From: Gammaproteobacteria bacterium
GTDB lineage: Bacteria; Pseudomonadota; Gammaproteobacteria; Steroidobacterales; Steroidobacteraceae
Direction: 5' to 3'
DNA: 64,000 bases
Assembly: GCA_016707425.1 (NCBI GenBank)
Contig: JADJHU010000015.1
Location: forward strand, 806,001 to 870,000
Of this stretch, positions 51,971 through 61,000 are shown in pieces (within the stretch, counting starts at the first letter, position 1; each line of letters starts with the position of its first letter). A program made the translations under genes and the position numbers. Below the pieces are notes generated by a model, which did no database searches, was not told where the DNA came from, and worked only from the letters and a program-made list of their open reading frames with translations.

Positions 51971-52523
51971 GACCTGCAATGTGGCTGAGGCGCGCGACGT
52001 CGATGCCCGCGATCCGCCATGCTGCGTGCCAGCGCTCCTCGAAGGGCAGCTCGAAGACCACACGCTCGTCGAGCGGCAGCGAAAGCCACGCGTTGTCGAG
52101 AAGTTCGCGCTCGAGCTGACCGGCTTCCCATCCGGCGTACCCCAGCGCGATGACGGCGCTCTCAGGGCCCTCGCCGCGCGCCATGGCAGCCAGCACGTCG
52201 CGTGAGGTCGTCACCTGGATCTGATCCGAGACCTGATGGCTCGAATCCCAGGCTCCGCCCGGGCGGTGCAGCACGAAGCCGCGATCACCGTGCACCGGTC
52301 CGCCGCGCAGCACGGCCTGGGCGGCGATGGATGTACTGCTCGGCTCTAGCTTCATTTGCGAGAGGACGTCCGCGAGTCGCATGGGCAGGGGCTTGTTGAC
52401 GACGATTCCGAGCGCGCCCTTGTCGCTGTGTTCGCAGATGATGGTGACCGTCTGTGCGAAATTCGGGTCGGCGAGCGACGGCATCGCGATGAGCAGATGG
52501 TTGGTCAGCGAAGTGCCGCTCAT
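51963..52523 (-). CDS. yqgE: YqgE/AlgH-family protein
   Basis: The protein has 186 residues with the family start SLTNHLLIAMPSLADPNFAQ, the conserved ICEHSDKGALGIVVNKPLP and RGGPVHGDRGFVLHRPG, and GYAGWEAGQLERELLDNAWL. The function is unresolved; the family is found beside ruvX in most gammaproteobacteria. It has no catalytic motif. Confidence 0.94.
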   Translation of the reverse strand: MSGTSLTNHLLIAMPSLADPNFAQTVTIICEHSDKGALGIVVNKPLPMRLADVLSQMKLEPSSTSIAAQAVLRGGPVHGDRGFVLHRPGGAWDSSHQVSDQIQVTTSRDVLAAMARGEGPESAVIALGYAGWEAGQLERELLDNAWLSLPLDERVVFELPFEERWHAAWRIAGIDVARLSHIAGHA

Positions 52524-52555
52524 ACTTCAAGTATGAGCCATTTTCGCCCCTCCGG

Positions 52556-53515
52556 CTAACGCGTGTCGACGGGTGCCGACAGCTGGCCGCGCCCGACCTG
52601 ACCGCCGACGAACTGCCACTCGTATGCGAAGCGCAACACCTGATAGCGCTCGGCAACCGCCTGCGGGAAGGGGTCGAAGGGGCTTGCGATCTTCAGGATC
52701 CCAAGGGCCGCCTGATCGAGTTCGGGTGAGCCGCTCGAGCGACGGATGGTCGCCGATTCGAGCTGTCCGCTGGAGGCGATGGCCACTTCCAGCACGGGGT
52801 TCGCCGGAACTGCCGGGGCGCGTGCCGCCGCCGGGAAGTTGAGCGTACCGAGCCGCTCGATCCTGCGACGCCACGCGTCGAGATACGGAGCGAGCACCGA
52901 CTCGCGCGTATCAGGTGTGGTCCAGAGTTCCGCACGCGAGCTGCCCCGCAGCCGGGCGTCCTCGCCCTCGGCGTCGAGCCCGAGGCTGTCACGGCCGTGT
53001 TGTTCCTCGATGAGCAGAGGCCGGTCGTTGCCGTGCCGGTCAGGGGTCGCGTTCACCGCGTACTGCACTTCGGTGCGCGGGTCACTCGTGGCCAGCAGCG
53101 GTTCGTCTGCCGGTTCCTCGTGCGCGGCCGGCGGCGCGGCGGCGCGGCCCGCGGGATCACCCTCCTGGCCGCGGCGATCCCGGGAGGCCGCCGGCCGGGC
53201 GGCTGCATCCGCGCCCGTGCCCGAACCGAGCTGCGTGCGCTGCGCGAGGTAGCTCGCCGAATCGTTGCGCTCCGCCTCGGGCAGATCCTCGCTCACGATG
53301 AGCACGTCGAGTCCCGGGACAGTGTTGCTCGCATTGCCGGTACCGAAGGTCACCCCGAGCAGCACGATGCCATGCAGGAGCGCGGCGAGAAACACAGTGG
53401 TCATCAGCCGGTCGGCGACCGGAGCAACCCCTTCCCGCAATGCCAGCGCCCTCGAGGCCAAGGTGATCTTTCGCGTCCCGTCTGCCCGGCGCCGATTATA
53501 GGCGGGCCGCCGCAA
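52556..53515 (-). CDS. tonB: TonB-like energy transducer
   Basis: The protein has up to 319 residues. There is one membrane helix near residue 40 (LMTTVFLAALLHGIVLLGVT), a variable periplasmic middle, and a C-terminal TonB domain with NPVLEVAIASSGQLESATIR and FDPFPQAVAERYQVLRFAYE. It would carry proton-motive force to outer-membrane receptors such as the one at 15.8 kb. The frame opens at TTG 53515 inside gshB; the true start is more likely an internal TTG near residue 27, which follows GAGGG, or ATG at residue 38 (53404). Confidence 0.8.
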   Translation of the reverse strand: MRRPAYNRRRADGTRKITLASRALALREGVAPVADRLMTTVFLAALLHGIVLLGVTFGTGNASNTVPGLDVLIVSEDLPEAERNDSASYLAQRTQLGSGTGADAAARPAASRDRRGQEGDPAGRAAAPPAAHEEPADEPLLATSDPRTEVQYAVNATPDRHGNDRPLLIEEQHGRDSLGLDAEGEDARLRGSSRAELWTTPDTRESVLAPYLDAWRRRIERLGTLNFPAAARAPAVPANPVLEVAIASSGQLESATIRRSSGSPELDQAALGILKIASPFDPFPQAVAERYQVLRFAYEWQFVGGQVGRGQLSAPVDTR

Positions 53516-54476
53516 GTCGCCGGTCGACCGCGTCCATCAGCATGCCGCCGATGTCGATCCGGAACTGCCTGTCGAGCTCACGAATGCCGGTGGGGCTGGT
53601 CACGTTGATCTCGGTGACGAAGCCACCAATCACGTCGAGACCGACGAACAGCATGCCACGCGCCGCAAGTGTCGGGCCGATGCGGGCAGCGAGCCAGCGG
53701 TCGCGGTCGTTCAGGGGGCGGCCGACGCCTCGTGCGCCCGCGGCGAGATTGCCACGGTTGTCGGTTGCGGCCGGGATGCGCGCCAGCGCGTAGGGAACGG
53801 GTTCGCCGTCGATCACGAGCACGCGCGAGTCCCCGCTCTCGACGATTTCCGGCAGATAACGCTGCACGATCGCAAAGCGCTGCCCGTAGTCGGTCAGCGT
53901 CTCGAAGACGACGTTGGTGTTCTTGTCTCCGGCCTCGAGGACGAAGATCGAGCGCCCGCCCATGCCGTGGAGTGGCTTGCAGACGATGCGGCCGTGTTCG
54001 GCCAGGAAGGCGCCCATCTCCGCCATGTCGCGCGTGATGAGCGTCGGCGCGCAGCACTCCGGGAACCAGGCCGTATAGACCTTCTCGTTCATGTCGCGCA
54101 ACCCCTGCGGGCGGTTGACGACGAGTGCTCCAGCCTCTGCGGCCCGCTCCAGGATGTAGGTGGTGTAGATGTACTCGGTGTCGAAGGGCGGATCCTTCCG
54201 CATGAGGATCGCATCCACCTCGCCGAGCGGGAGAGCGAAGGGCGTACCCAGGGTGAACCAGTCGCGTTCATCGGCGCGAACCGTGAGCGCACGGGCGCGC
54301 CCGAGCGCCACCCCGTCACGCAGCGCCAGATCGTGCTGTTCGAGGTAGATGAGCTGCCAGCCTCGCGCCTGTGCCGCAAGCAGCATCGCGAGCGTCGAGT
54401 CCTTCGCATACCTGATGTCCCCGATCGGGTCCATCACCACGGCAAGGCGCCGGGTCTTTCCGGATCGTACAGTCAT
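53496..54476 (-). CDS. gshB: Glutathione synthetase
   Basis: The protein has 326 residues and joins glycine to gamma-glutamylcysteine. ATP-grasp landmarks are VDAILMRKDPPFDTEYIYTT, VNRPQGLRDMNEKVYTAWFP, VCKPLHGMGGRSIFVLEAGD and GLDVIGGFVTEINVTSPTGI. The E. coli enzyme has similar length. gshB beside the Pil-Chp operon and tonB is the order found in Pseudomonas. It is divergent from pilG across 142 bp. Confidence 0.96.
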   Translation of the reverse strand: MTVRSGKTRRLAVVMDPIGDIRYAKDSTLAMLLAAQARGWQLIYLEQHDLALRDGVALGRARALTVRADERDWFTLGTPFALPLGEVDAILMRKDPPFDTEYIYTTYILERAAEAGALVVNRPQGLRDMNEKVYTAWFPECCAPTLITRDMAEMGAFLAEHGRIVCKPLHGMGGRSIFVLEAGDKNTNVVFETLTDYGQRFAIVQRYLPEIVESGDSRVLVIDGEPVPYALARIPAATDNRGNLAAGARGVGRPLNDRDRWLAARIGPTLAARGMLFVGLDVIGGFVTEINVTSPTGIRELDRQFRIDIGGMLMDAVDRRLAAARL

Positions 54477-54618
54477 CTTTTACAGAACCTCATGGGTCGT
54501 GGCGGCCTGCGACCTTGCGTATCGAAACCGTGACGCACGTGGCATAGCAGGGGGTATTCCGATATGTTAAAACGCACCGACGCTTTCAGGCAGATTCTGC
54601 GCTAATTGGGGGACTCGA

Positions 54619-55032
54619 GTGGAAGCAGTGGAGAGGCCCGTGGCCGGCGCCGATTCGAGGCTCAAGGGACTGAAGGTCCTGGTGATCGACGACAGCAAGA
54701 CGATTCGCCGTACTGCCGAGACGCTACTGACCAAGGAGGGCTGCGAGGTATTCACCGCAGTCGATGGCTTCGATGCGCTGGCCAAGATTGCCGACCACCA
54801 GCCCGACATCGTGTTCGTGGACATCATGATGCCCCGGCTGGACGGCTACCAGACCTGCTCGCTCATCAAGCACAACAAGGTGTTCAGGTCGATTCCGGTG
54901 ATCATGCTGTCTTCGAAGGACGGGCTGTTCGATCGGGCGCGCGGCCGCATCGTGGGTTCGGAGCACTACCTGACGAAGCCTTTCACCAAGGACGAGCTGC
55001 TGAGCGCGATCGATACCCACATCGGGAGATGA
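54619..55032 (+). CDS. pilG: Twitching-motility response regulator PilG
   Basis: The protein has 137 residues, a single receiver domain: acidic pocket VLVIDDSKTIRR, the phospho-acceptor Asp in IVFVDIMMPRLDGYQT, and Lys in YLTKPFTKDELL. It is CheY-like and lies first in the Pil-Chp operon, where it promotes pilus extension and cAMP signalling in Pseudomonas. The start is GTG 54619. Its stop overlaps the pilH ATG. Confidence 0.94.
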   Translation: MEAVERPVAGADSRLKGLKVLVIDDSKTIRRTAETLLTKEGCEVFTAVDGFDALAKIADHQPDIVFVDIMMPRLDGYQTCSLIKHNKVFRSIPVIMLSSKDGLFDRARGRIVGSEHYLTKPFTKDELLSAIDTHIGR

Positions 55033-55403
55033 TGACGATGCCGCTCATACTCATCGTCGACGACTCGCCGACCGAGGTGCACGTGATGACGAAGGCCCTC
55101 GAGCGGCACGGCTTCAGGACGGCGAGTGCGGCTGACGGTGCCGAGGGCATCCGGCTCGCGCGCGAAATCCATCCTGATCTGATCTTCATGGACATCGTCA
55201 TGCCGGGCATGAATGGCTATCAGGCGACCCGTACCCTCATGAACGATCCGAGCACCCGGGCAATCCCGATCGTCATGGTGAGCTCCAAGGGCCAGGAAAC
55301 CGACCGGATATGGGGTCTTCGCCAGGGGGCGATCGACTACATGATCAAACCGGTTTCGCCGGACCAGCTGGTCGCCAAGGCGCAGGCCACGCTCGCCGCC
55401 TGA
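55029..55403 (+). CDS. pilH: Twitching-motility response regulator PilH
   Basis: The protein has about 124 residues, a stand-alone receiver with LILIVDDSPTEVHVMTKAL, the acceptor Asp in LIFMDIVMPGMNGYQATRTL, VMVSSKGQETDRIWGLRQGA and the Lys in YMIKPVSPDQL. In Pseudomonas PilH acts in retraction or as a phosphate sink opposing PilG. ATG 55029 overlaps the pilG stop; ATG 55038 (MPLILIVDD) may be the real start. Confidence 0.94.
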   Translation: MMTMPLILIVDDSPTEVHVMTKALERHGFRTASAADGAEGIRLAREIHPDLIFMDIVMPGMNGYQATRTLMNDPSTRAIPIVMVSSKGQETDRIWGLRQGAIDYMIKPVSPDQLVAKAQATLAA

Positions 55404-55405
55404 CC

Positions 55406-55969
55406 ATGCAGGAGGCCACCTCGCTCAGGGCGCTGCGTGACCGTCCCTTCGAGCTGCTCGCCGAGCTCGAACGGCGCGGACGTGCCCTCGCGGCTCGCGC
55501 GGGGGAGGACGATGGCCCCGGTCGCGAGTGGGTCGGCGTTGCGCTGCGTATGGCGGGAGAGCTGTATCTCGTGGCGCGCGAGGAGACGCGCGAGGTGCTC
55601 GGGGTGCCCCAGACGCTGACGCGCGTGCCGGGCGCAAAATCCTGGATCCGGGGACTCGCGAACGTGCGTGGACAACTGCTGCCGGTCGTCGATCTGCGCC
55701 AGTATCTCGGCAGCGGGGTCACTCCGCTGACGCGCGGCACCCGCGTGGTCGTGGTCAATCATCGCGAGATCCCTGCCGGTCTCATGGTGGACGAAGTGCT
55801 GGGTTTCCGCCGGTTCGCGGAATCCGAGTTCGGCGGCGAGGCACCGCCGACCGTGGTGCGCTGCGAACGCTATCTGGCCGGGGCCTTCCGGCGCGGATCC
55901 GAGCAGTGGCCCGTGCTCTCGCTGCGCAGCCTCATCGAGAGTCCGAGTTTCCTGGATGCCGCCGCCTGA
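55406..55969 (+). CDS. pilI: CheW-like adaptor PilI
   Basis: The protein has 187 residues and a CheW fold: AGELYLVAREETREVLGVPQ, the conserved GLANVRGQLLPVVDLRQYLG and VLSLRSLIESPSFLDAAA. It would couple the receptor PilJ to the kinase ChpA. ATG 55406 lies 2 bp after the pilH stop. Confidence 0.93.
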   Translation: MQEATSLRALRDRPFELLAELERRGRALAARAGEDDGPGREWVGVALRMAGELYLVAREETREVLGVPQTLTRVPGAKSWIRGLANVRGQLLPVVDLRQYLGSGVTPLTRGTRVVVVNHREIPAGLMVDEVLGFRRFAESEFGGEAPPTVVRCERYLAGAFRRGSEQWPVLSLRSLIESPSFLDAAA

Positions 55970-55985
55970 GCTGCGTGAGCCCGCC

Positions 55986-58022
55986 ATGACCGAACCCCAG
56001 AGTGCCCTCCGCAGCGTGCGTCGCCTGATGCTCCTGGCCGGGGCTGCGGCACTCGTGGTCGTGCTCGCGGGGCTCGTCCAGATGCTCATGGCACGCACTG
56101 CCGCGTCCGTGCCGACCGGGGATCCGGCCGTGCTCACGGCGCTGCAGTCGATCGCACTCGATGCAGCTGCAGCCGGGGCGGGTGACGAGGCCGCGATTGC
56201 TGCGGTCGAGAAGCAGGCCTTGACCCTTCGCGAGCTCGCGGCCCGTGAGCCCGGCTCCGAATGGGCGCGCGACGAGGGTCTGGCGAAGCTGCTGGGGAGC
56301 GCCGATGCCGTGGTCGCTGCCCGCGCACCGCTGGTCAACGCGGCCGATGCCGTTTCCAGCGCGGACCGCCTCATGCCGCGATTCCTGAAGGAGACCGAAG
56401 CGCTGAATGCATCCGCCCCGGAGGCGGCTGCCCGGGCACTCGAGCGCCTGGCCAGTCGCGCTCAACGCGTGCAGCTCGATCTCGCTGCGCTCGCGAGCGG
56501 TCGGGCCGCCGATGCCGGCACGGCCCGGCGTCTGGCCGAGGACTCGGACTACATCCGCCGTCTCATCCAGGGGTTGCAGGGCAATGATGCCGGCATGGGG
56601 GTGCCGCGGCTCACGGCAGCCGCGGCCGAGACCCTGCAGTCGCTTGCCGCACTGCACGAGGAGCTCTCGGGCGTGGTGCGCCGCGCGGTCACGGCAGCGC
56701 CGGCACTGCCTGCGGCTCAATCGGCGGCGCGCGCTCTCGGGCGGGAGGCGCGTGCCTTCGCCAGCGCGCGGTCGGGCCGTACGGGCGCGGTGCGCGCCGC
56801 CTTGCCGTGGTGGGCGATCGCTTTCGGGCTGCTTGCGCTCGTGCCGCTGACGCTGATGTTCCGGCGTTTCCGTGAGCTCGAGGATGACGCTGCGCGCCAG
56901 CGTGCTGCCGTCGAGTCGCAGCGCAGCGAGACCGACCGGAACCAGCAGGCGATCCTCAGGCTGCTCGATGAGCTGTCGAGTCTCGCCGACGGCGATCTCA
57001 CCGTGCAGGCGACGGTGACCGAGGACATCACGGGGGCGATCGCCGATTCGATCAACTTCGCGATCGAGGCCTTGCGCGGCCTGGTTGCGACGATCAATCA
57101 TTCTGCAATCCAGCTCGAGAGCGCGACGCGGCAGACCCAGGCGCTGGCGCAGCACCTGGCGCGGGCGAGCGGCGCGCAGTCGAAGCAGATTGGCTCCGCC
57201 AGCGAGTCCATCGCGGCCATGGCGTCCACGACCGAGGAGGTCTCAGGCAATGCGGAGCGGGCCTCGGACGTGGCGCGTCATTCTGTCGACGTCGCCCACA
57301 AGGGCGGCGATGCCGTGCGCCGCACGATCGACGGCATGAATGCCATCCGCGAGACCATCCAGGAGACGTCCAAGCGGATCAAACGTCTCGGAGAGAGCTC
57401 GCAGGAGATCGGCAACATCGTCGAGCTCATCAACGACATCGCCGAGCAGACGAATATCCTGGCCCTGAATGCCTCGATCCAGGCCTCGATGGCGGGGGAT
57501 GCGGGGCGCGGCTTCGCGGTGGTTGCCGACGAAGTGCAGCGCCTTGCCGAAAGAGCGGCCAACGCTACCAAGCAGATCGAGGTACTGGTGCGAACGATCC
57601 AGACCGACACCAACGAAGCGGTCGTCTCGATGGAGCGCAGCACGACGGACGTCGTGGGAGGCGCGCTGCTCGCCGAGAATGCGGGTGCGGCGCTCGAGGA
57701 AATCGAGCAGGTCTCGAACCAGATCGCGAGCCTCGTGCAGAACATCTCGGCGAGCTCCCGCCAGCAGGCGGCTGCGGCACAGAACATCGCGCGCAACATG
57801 CAGGCACTGCGCGACATCAGCTCCCAGACTGCGGATTCGACGAGCACGACGTCTCAGGCCATCGCGAAGCTCGCGGACCTCTCCGCAGGACTGCGCCGCT
57901 CGGTTGCCGGCTTCCGCCTCCCGGGCGCACCGCCGCCGCAGGCGCCCGCTGCCGCCGGTCAGCAGCCCCCCTCGGACACCTCGGACCGCCTCCGCCAGGT
58001 CTCGGCGGCCGGCCGCAGCTGA
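55986..58022 (+). CDS. pilJ: Methyl-accepting chemotaxis-like receptor PilJ
   Basis: The protein has 678 residues. Two membrane helices (about 14-38, and about 274-294 around WWAIAFGLLALVPLTLMF) bound a periplasmic domain of about 230 helical, Ala-rich residues. A HAMP-like segment (DELSSLADGDLTVQATVTED) and a coiled-coil signalling domain follow; the tip has NDIAEQTNILALNASIQASM and GRGFAVVADEVQRLAERAAN. PilJ senses surface contact through pili in Pseudomonas. ATG 55986 (MTEPQSALRSVRR) is chosen over 55956. Confidence 0.94.
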   Translation: MTEPQSALRSVRRLMLLAGAAALVVVLAGLVQMLMARTAASVPTGDPAVLTALQSIALDAAAAGAGDEAAIAAVEKQALTLRELAAREPGSEWARDEGLAKLLGSADAVVAARAPLVNAADAVSSADRLMPRFLKETEALNASAPEAAARALERLASRAQRVQLDLAALASGRAADAGTARRLAEDSDYIRRLIQGLQGNDAGMGVPRLTAAAAETLQSLAALHEELSGVVRRAVTAAPALPAAQSAARALGREARAFASARSGRTGAVRAALPWWAIAFGLLALVPLTLMFRRFRELEDDAARQRAAVESQRSETDRNQQAILRLLDELSSLADGDLTVQATVTEDITGAIADSINFAIEALRGLVATINHSAIQLESATRQTQALAQHLARASGAQSKQIGSASESIAAMASTTEEVSGNAERASDVARHSVDVAHKGGDAVRRTIDGMNAIRETIQETSKRIKRLGESSQEIGNIVELINDIAEQTNILALNASIQASMAGDAGRGFAVVADEVQRLAERAANATKQIEVLVRTIQTDTNEAVVSMERSTTDVVGGALLAENAGAALEEIEQVSNQIASLVQNISASSRQQAAAAQNIARNMQALRDISSQTADSTSTTSQAIAKLADLSAGLRRSVAGFRLPGAPPPQAPAAAGQQPPSDTSDRLRQVSAAGRS

Positions 58023-58035
58023 CAGACTTCCTGCC

Positions 58036-61000
58036 ATGGCTGAGATCGCTTCCCAGACCCTCGACATCGCCGGCCGCGAGCTCAACGCGACACTCGCCGA
58101 GGCGCGTACGGCACTCGAGAACTTCGTCGAGCAATCGGAGAATTTTGCGCTGCTCGAGCGCTCTGCCGCCGAGCTCCATCAGGTGCAGGGTGTGCTGCGT
58201 GTCCTCGAGATCTACGGTGCTGCGCTGCTCGTCGAGGAAATGCAGCATGTCGTGCGCTACCTGATCGAGGGTGCCCACGAACGCAAGAGCCAGGCCGAAG
58301 CACTCGACGCCGTGATGCGGGCCATGGTGCAGCTCCCGGGCTATCTCGAGCGGGTGCTGGCCGGCGGGCGCGACCTGGCGCTCGTGCTGCTGCCGTTGCT
58401 GAACGATCTGCGCGCCGTGCGCGGCAGCGCACTGCTGTCCGAGGGCACGCTGCTCCTGCTGAACCTCAAGTCGGACCGTGACGCCCAGCCTGCCGCTCCG
58501 GCTCCCGGTGAACCGGTGCTGGGCATCGAGCAGTGGGCGCGGCGACTGCGCGCGCGCTTTCAGGTCGGGCTCATTGGCTGGATCCGTGGCGAGCGCCTCG
58601 AGCAGAACCTCGAGATCCTCGCTGCCGTCGCGCACAAGCTCGAACAGATCGCCACGCGCCAGCCGGTTTTCCAGCTCTGGTGGGTGACCGGGGCAGTGAT
58701 CGAGGCGTTGCGCGAGAACGGCATCGAGGGGGGCGTCTCGGTGAAGCGCCTGCTCGGTCTCGCCGACCGCGAGATCAGGCGCCTCTACGAGCAGGGTGAG
58801 GCGCGCTACTGCCAGAACCCGCCCGTGGAACTGCTCAACAACCTCCTGTACTACGTGGCGCGTGCGGAAGGGGCGGGTCCGCGCGTCGCCGCCGTACGAG
58901 CTTCGTTCCGGCTGGGCGAACTGCTGCCTGTCGACGATGCGATCGAGCAGGAACGCGAGAGCCTCTCGGCGCCGAGCGTAAAGCTCATGCAGACAGTGGC
59001 TGCGGCGATCCGCGAGGATCTCGCCAAGGTCAAGGATGTGCTCGACATCTTCGTGCGACGCGGGGGCGGATACCCCGAGGAGCTCGCACCGCAGGTCGAC
59101 CTGCTCCGCAAGATCGGCGACACGCTCGGAGTTCTTGGCCTCGGCGAGCTGCGGGCACGCGTGCAGGAGGAGTGCGCGCGGCTGGAGGACATCGTCGCGG
59201 GACGGCTGCCGGGCGACGAGGCCAATCTCGTGCAGGTCGCGACGACGCTGATCGGTGTGGAAGACCGCCTCGATGAGCAGCTCGTGGGCATGATTCTGCC
59301 GCGGGCGCGCGGAGCGCAGTCCGCGGAGGGGGAAGATGCGGACTTCCAGCACGTGCAGTCCGCCGTGCTGCGCGAATGCATCGTCAACCTCGCACGCGTC
59401 AAGGAGGCGGTTGCGCAGAACGTGGGTGGCACGCTCGATGCCACCGGCCTCGACGGCTGGGCGGAGCTGATGCGCGGGATCTCTGCGGGTCTGCTCATGC
59501 TTGGCAAGGCGCGCGCCGTCGAGATTGCGGGCGGCATCATCGAGCAGCTGAAGATGGTCATGCGACCTGGCGGCCCCGCAATGCCGGTGCAGAACCTCGA
59601 TCGCCTCGCGGATGCGATCGTCAGCCTCGAGTACTACATGGAGACCCTGCAGGCGGGCCGGGGTGATCCCTGGTACATGCTGGACAACGCCCGCACCTGC
59701 CTCGATTCGCTGCAGCAGGTGACCGAGCGGGCCGTGCCCACCGTGGCGCCGGTGGATCCGACGGTTTTCGCGCAGACCCTGCGCATTGCGCGGGCAGAAC
59801 CCGTCGCAGAGGTGGTCGGAGATCTCACGGCCACCGATGTGCCAGAGAGGCTCGCTCCGACGCTCGCCCCGCACGGCGCAGACCGGATGCCCGCCGAGCA
59901 TGCCGATCCCGAGCTCCTGGCGCTGTTCGTCGACGAGGCCCGCGAAGCGCTCTCGGTCATCGAAGGTCGCTTCCCGCTCTGGGAGCAGAATCCGCTCGAG
60001 GAGGGTGCACTGACGGAGATGCGCCGCGCCTTCCATACGCTGAAGGGCAGCGGCCGCATGGTCGGCGCGCGTGAGCTCGCCGAGTTCGCCTGGGCGATCG
60101 AGAACCTCCTCAATAGGCTGCTGGATCGCACGGTGACGAGCTCACCGGCCATCCTGGCGACGCTGCGCGAGGCGCTGCGCTTCCTGCCGAAGCTGATCGA
60201 CGAGCTCGAGAGCGAGGGATCTGAGCCCACTGACGTGTCGGCGATCATTGCCCGCGCACACGCCCTCGCCGCAGGCCGCGCGCCGGAGACGCTCGTCCCG
60301 CCCGGTGAAGAGGAAGCCGAAGCGGGCCTGCCGCCATCGGTTGCGCCGGCTCCGAAGGCTGTCAGCGCGGCGCCTGCGCCCGAGGAGCCGCCTGCGCCGG
60401 CCCCGGGCAGCGACGATGCACTGCGCGAGATCTATGCGCGCGAGACCCGCAGCAACATCGCGACGGTGCGGGAATTCCTTGCAGCTGAGCAGGTGCGGGC
60501 AGCGCCGCACCTGCTTGCCGAGGATGTCTATCGTGCCTGCCATACCCTCAGTGGCAGCTCCAAGATGGCCGAGGCACGCCATGGTGTCCGTCTCGCCGAG
60601 CCGCTCGATCACTGGCTGCGCAAGGCTTTCGACAGTGCTCTCGGCCTGGGCGACGATGATCTGCGCCTGCTCGCCGACTGCATGGATGCGATGGAGGCGG
60701 TTGCGCTGCATCTCGATGAGGCAACCGGTTTCTTCCTCGCGCACGACGTGCTCCTGGAGCGCATCGGACGTGCAGAGCGTGAGCTCGACGAGCGGATCCG
60801 CGCCGCTGCGCTGGCTGCCCAGCCGCCGCCTGCCGCGGCGACTCCGGCCCTGCAGGGGGAGGCGGCGCCGGTGGATTACGATCCGGAAATTGCCGCCATT
60901 TTCTGCGAGGAGGCCACGGAGCTCATCGAGGCCGCGCAGGCGGCACTGCTCACCTGGAACGAGACACGCGGCGATGCGGAGCGACTCGCGGGTCTCAAGC

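Noticed and set aside
54541..54610. Sigma-54 promoter for pilG
   Set aside because: TGGCATAG is followed by a G-run, and the TTGC element at the required spacing is absent; only a weak TATGTT at 54563 was seen.
57469..58035. Upstream extension of the chpA frame into pilJ
   Set aside because: The extension is Arg/Ser-rich shadow sequence within the pilJ coding region; ATG 58036 begins the conserved kinase N terminus.
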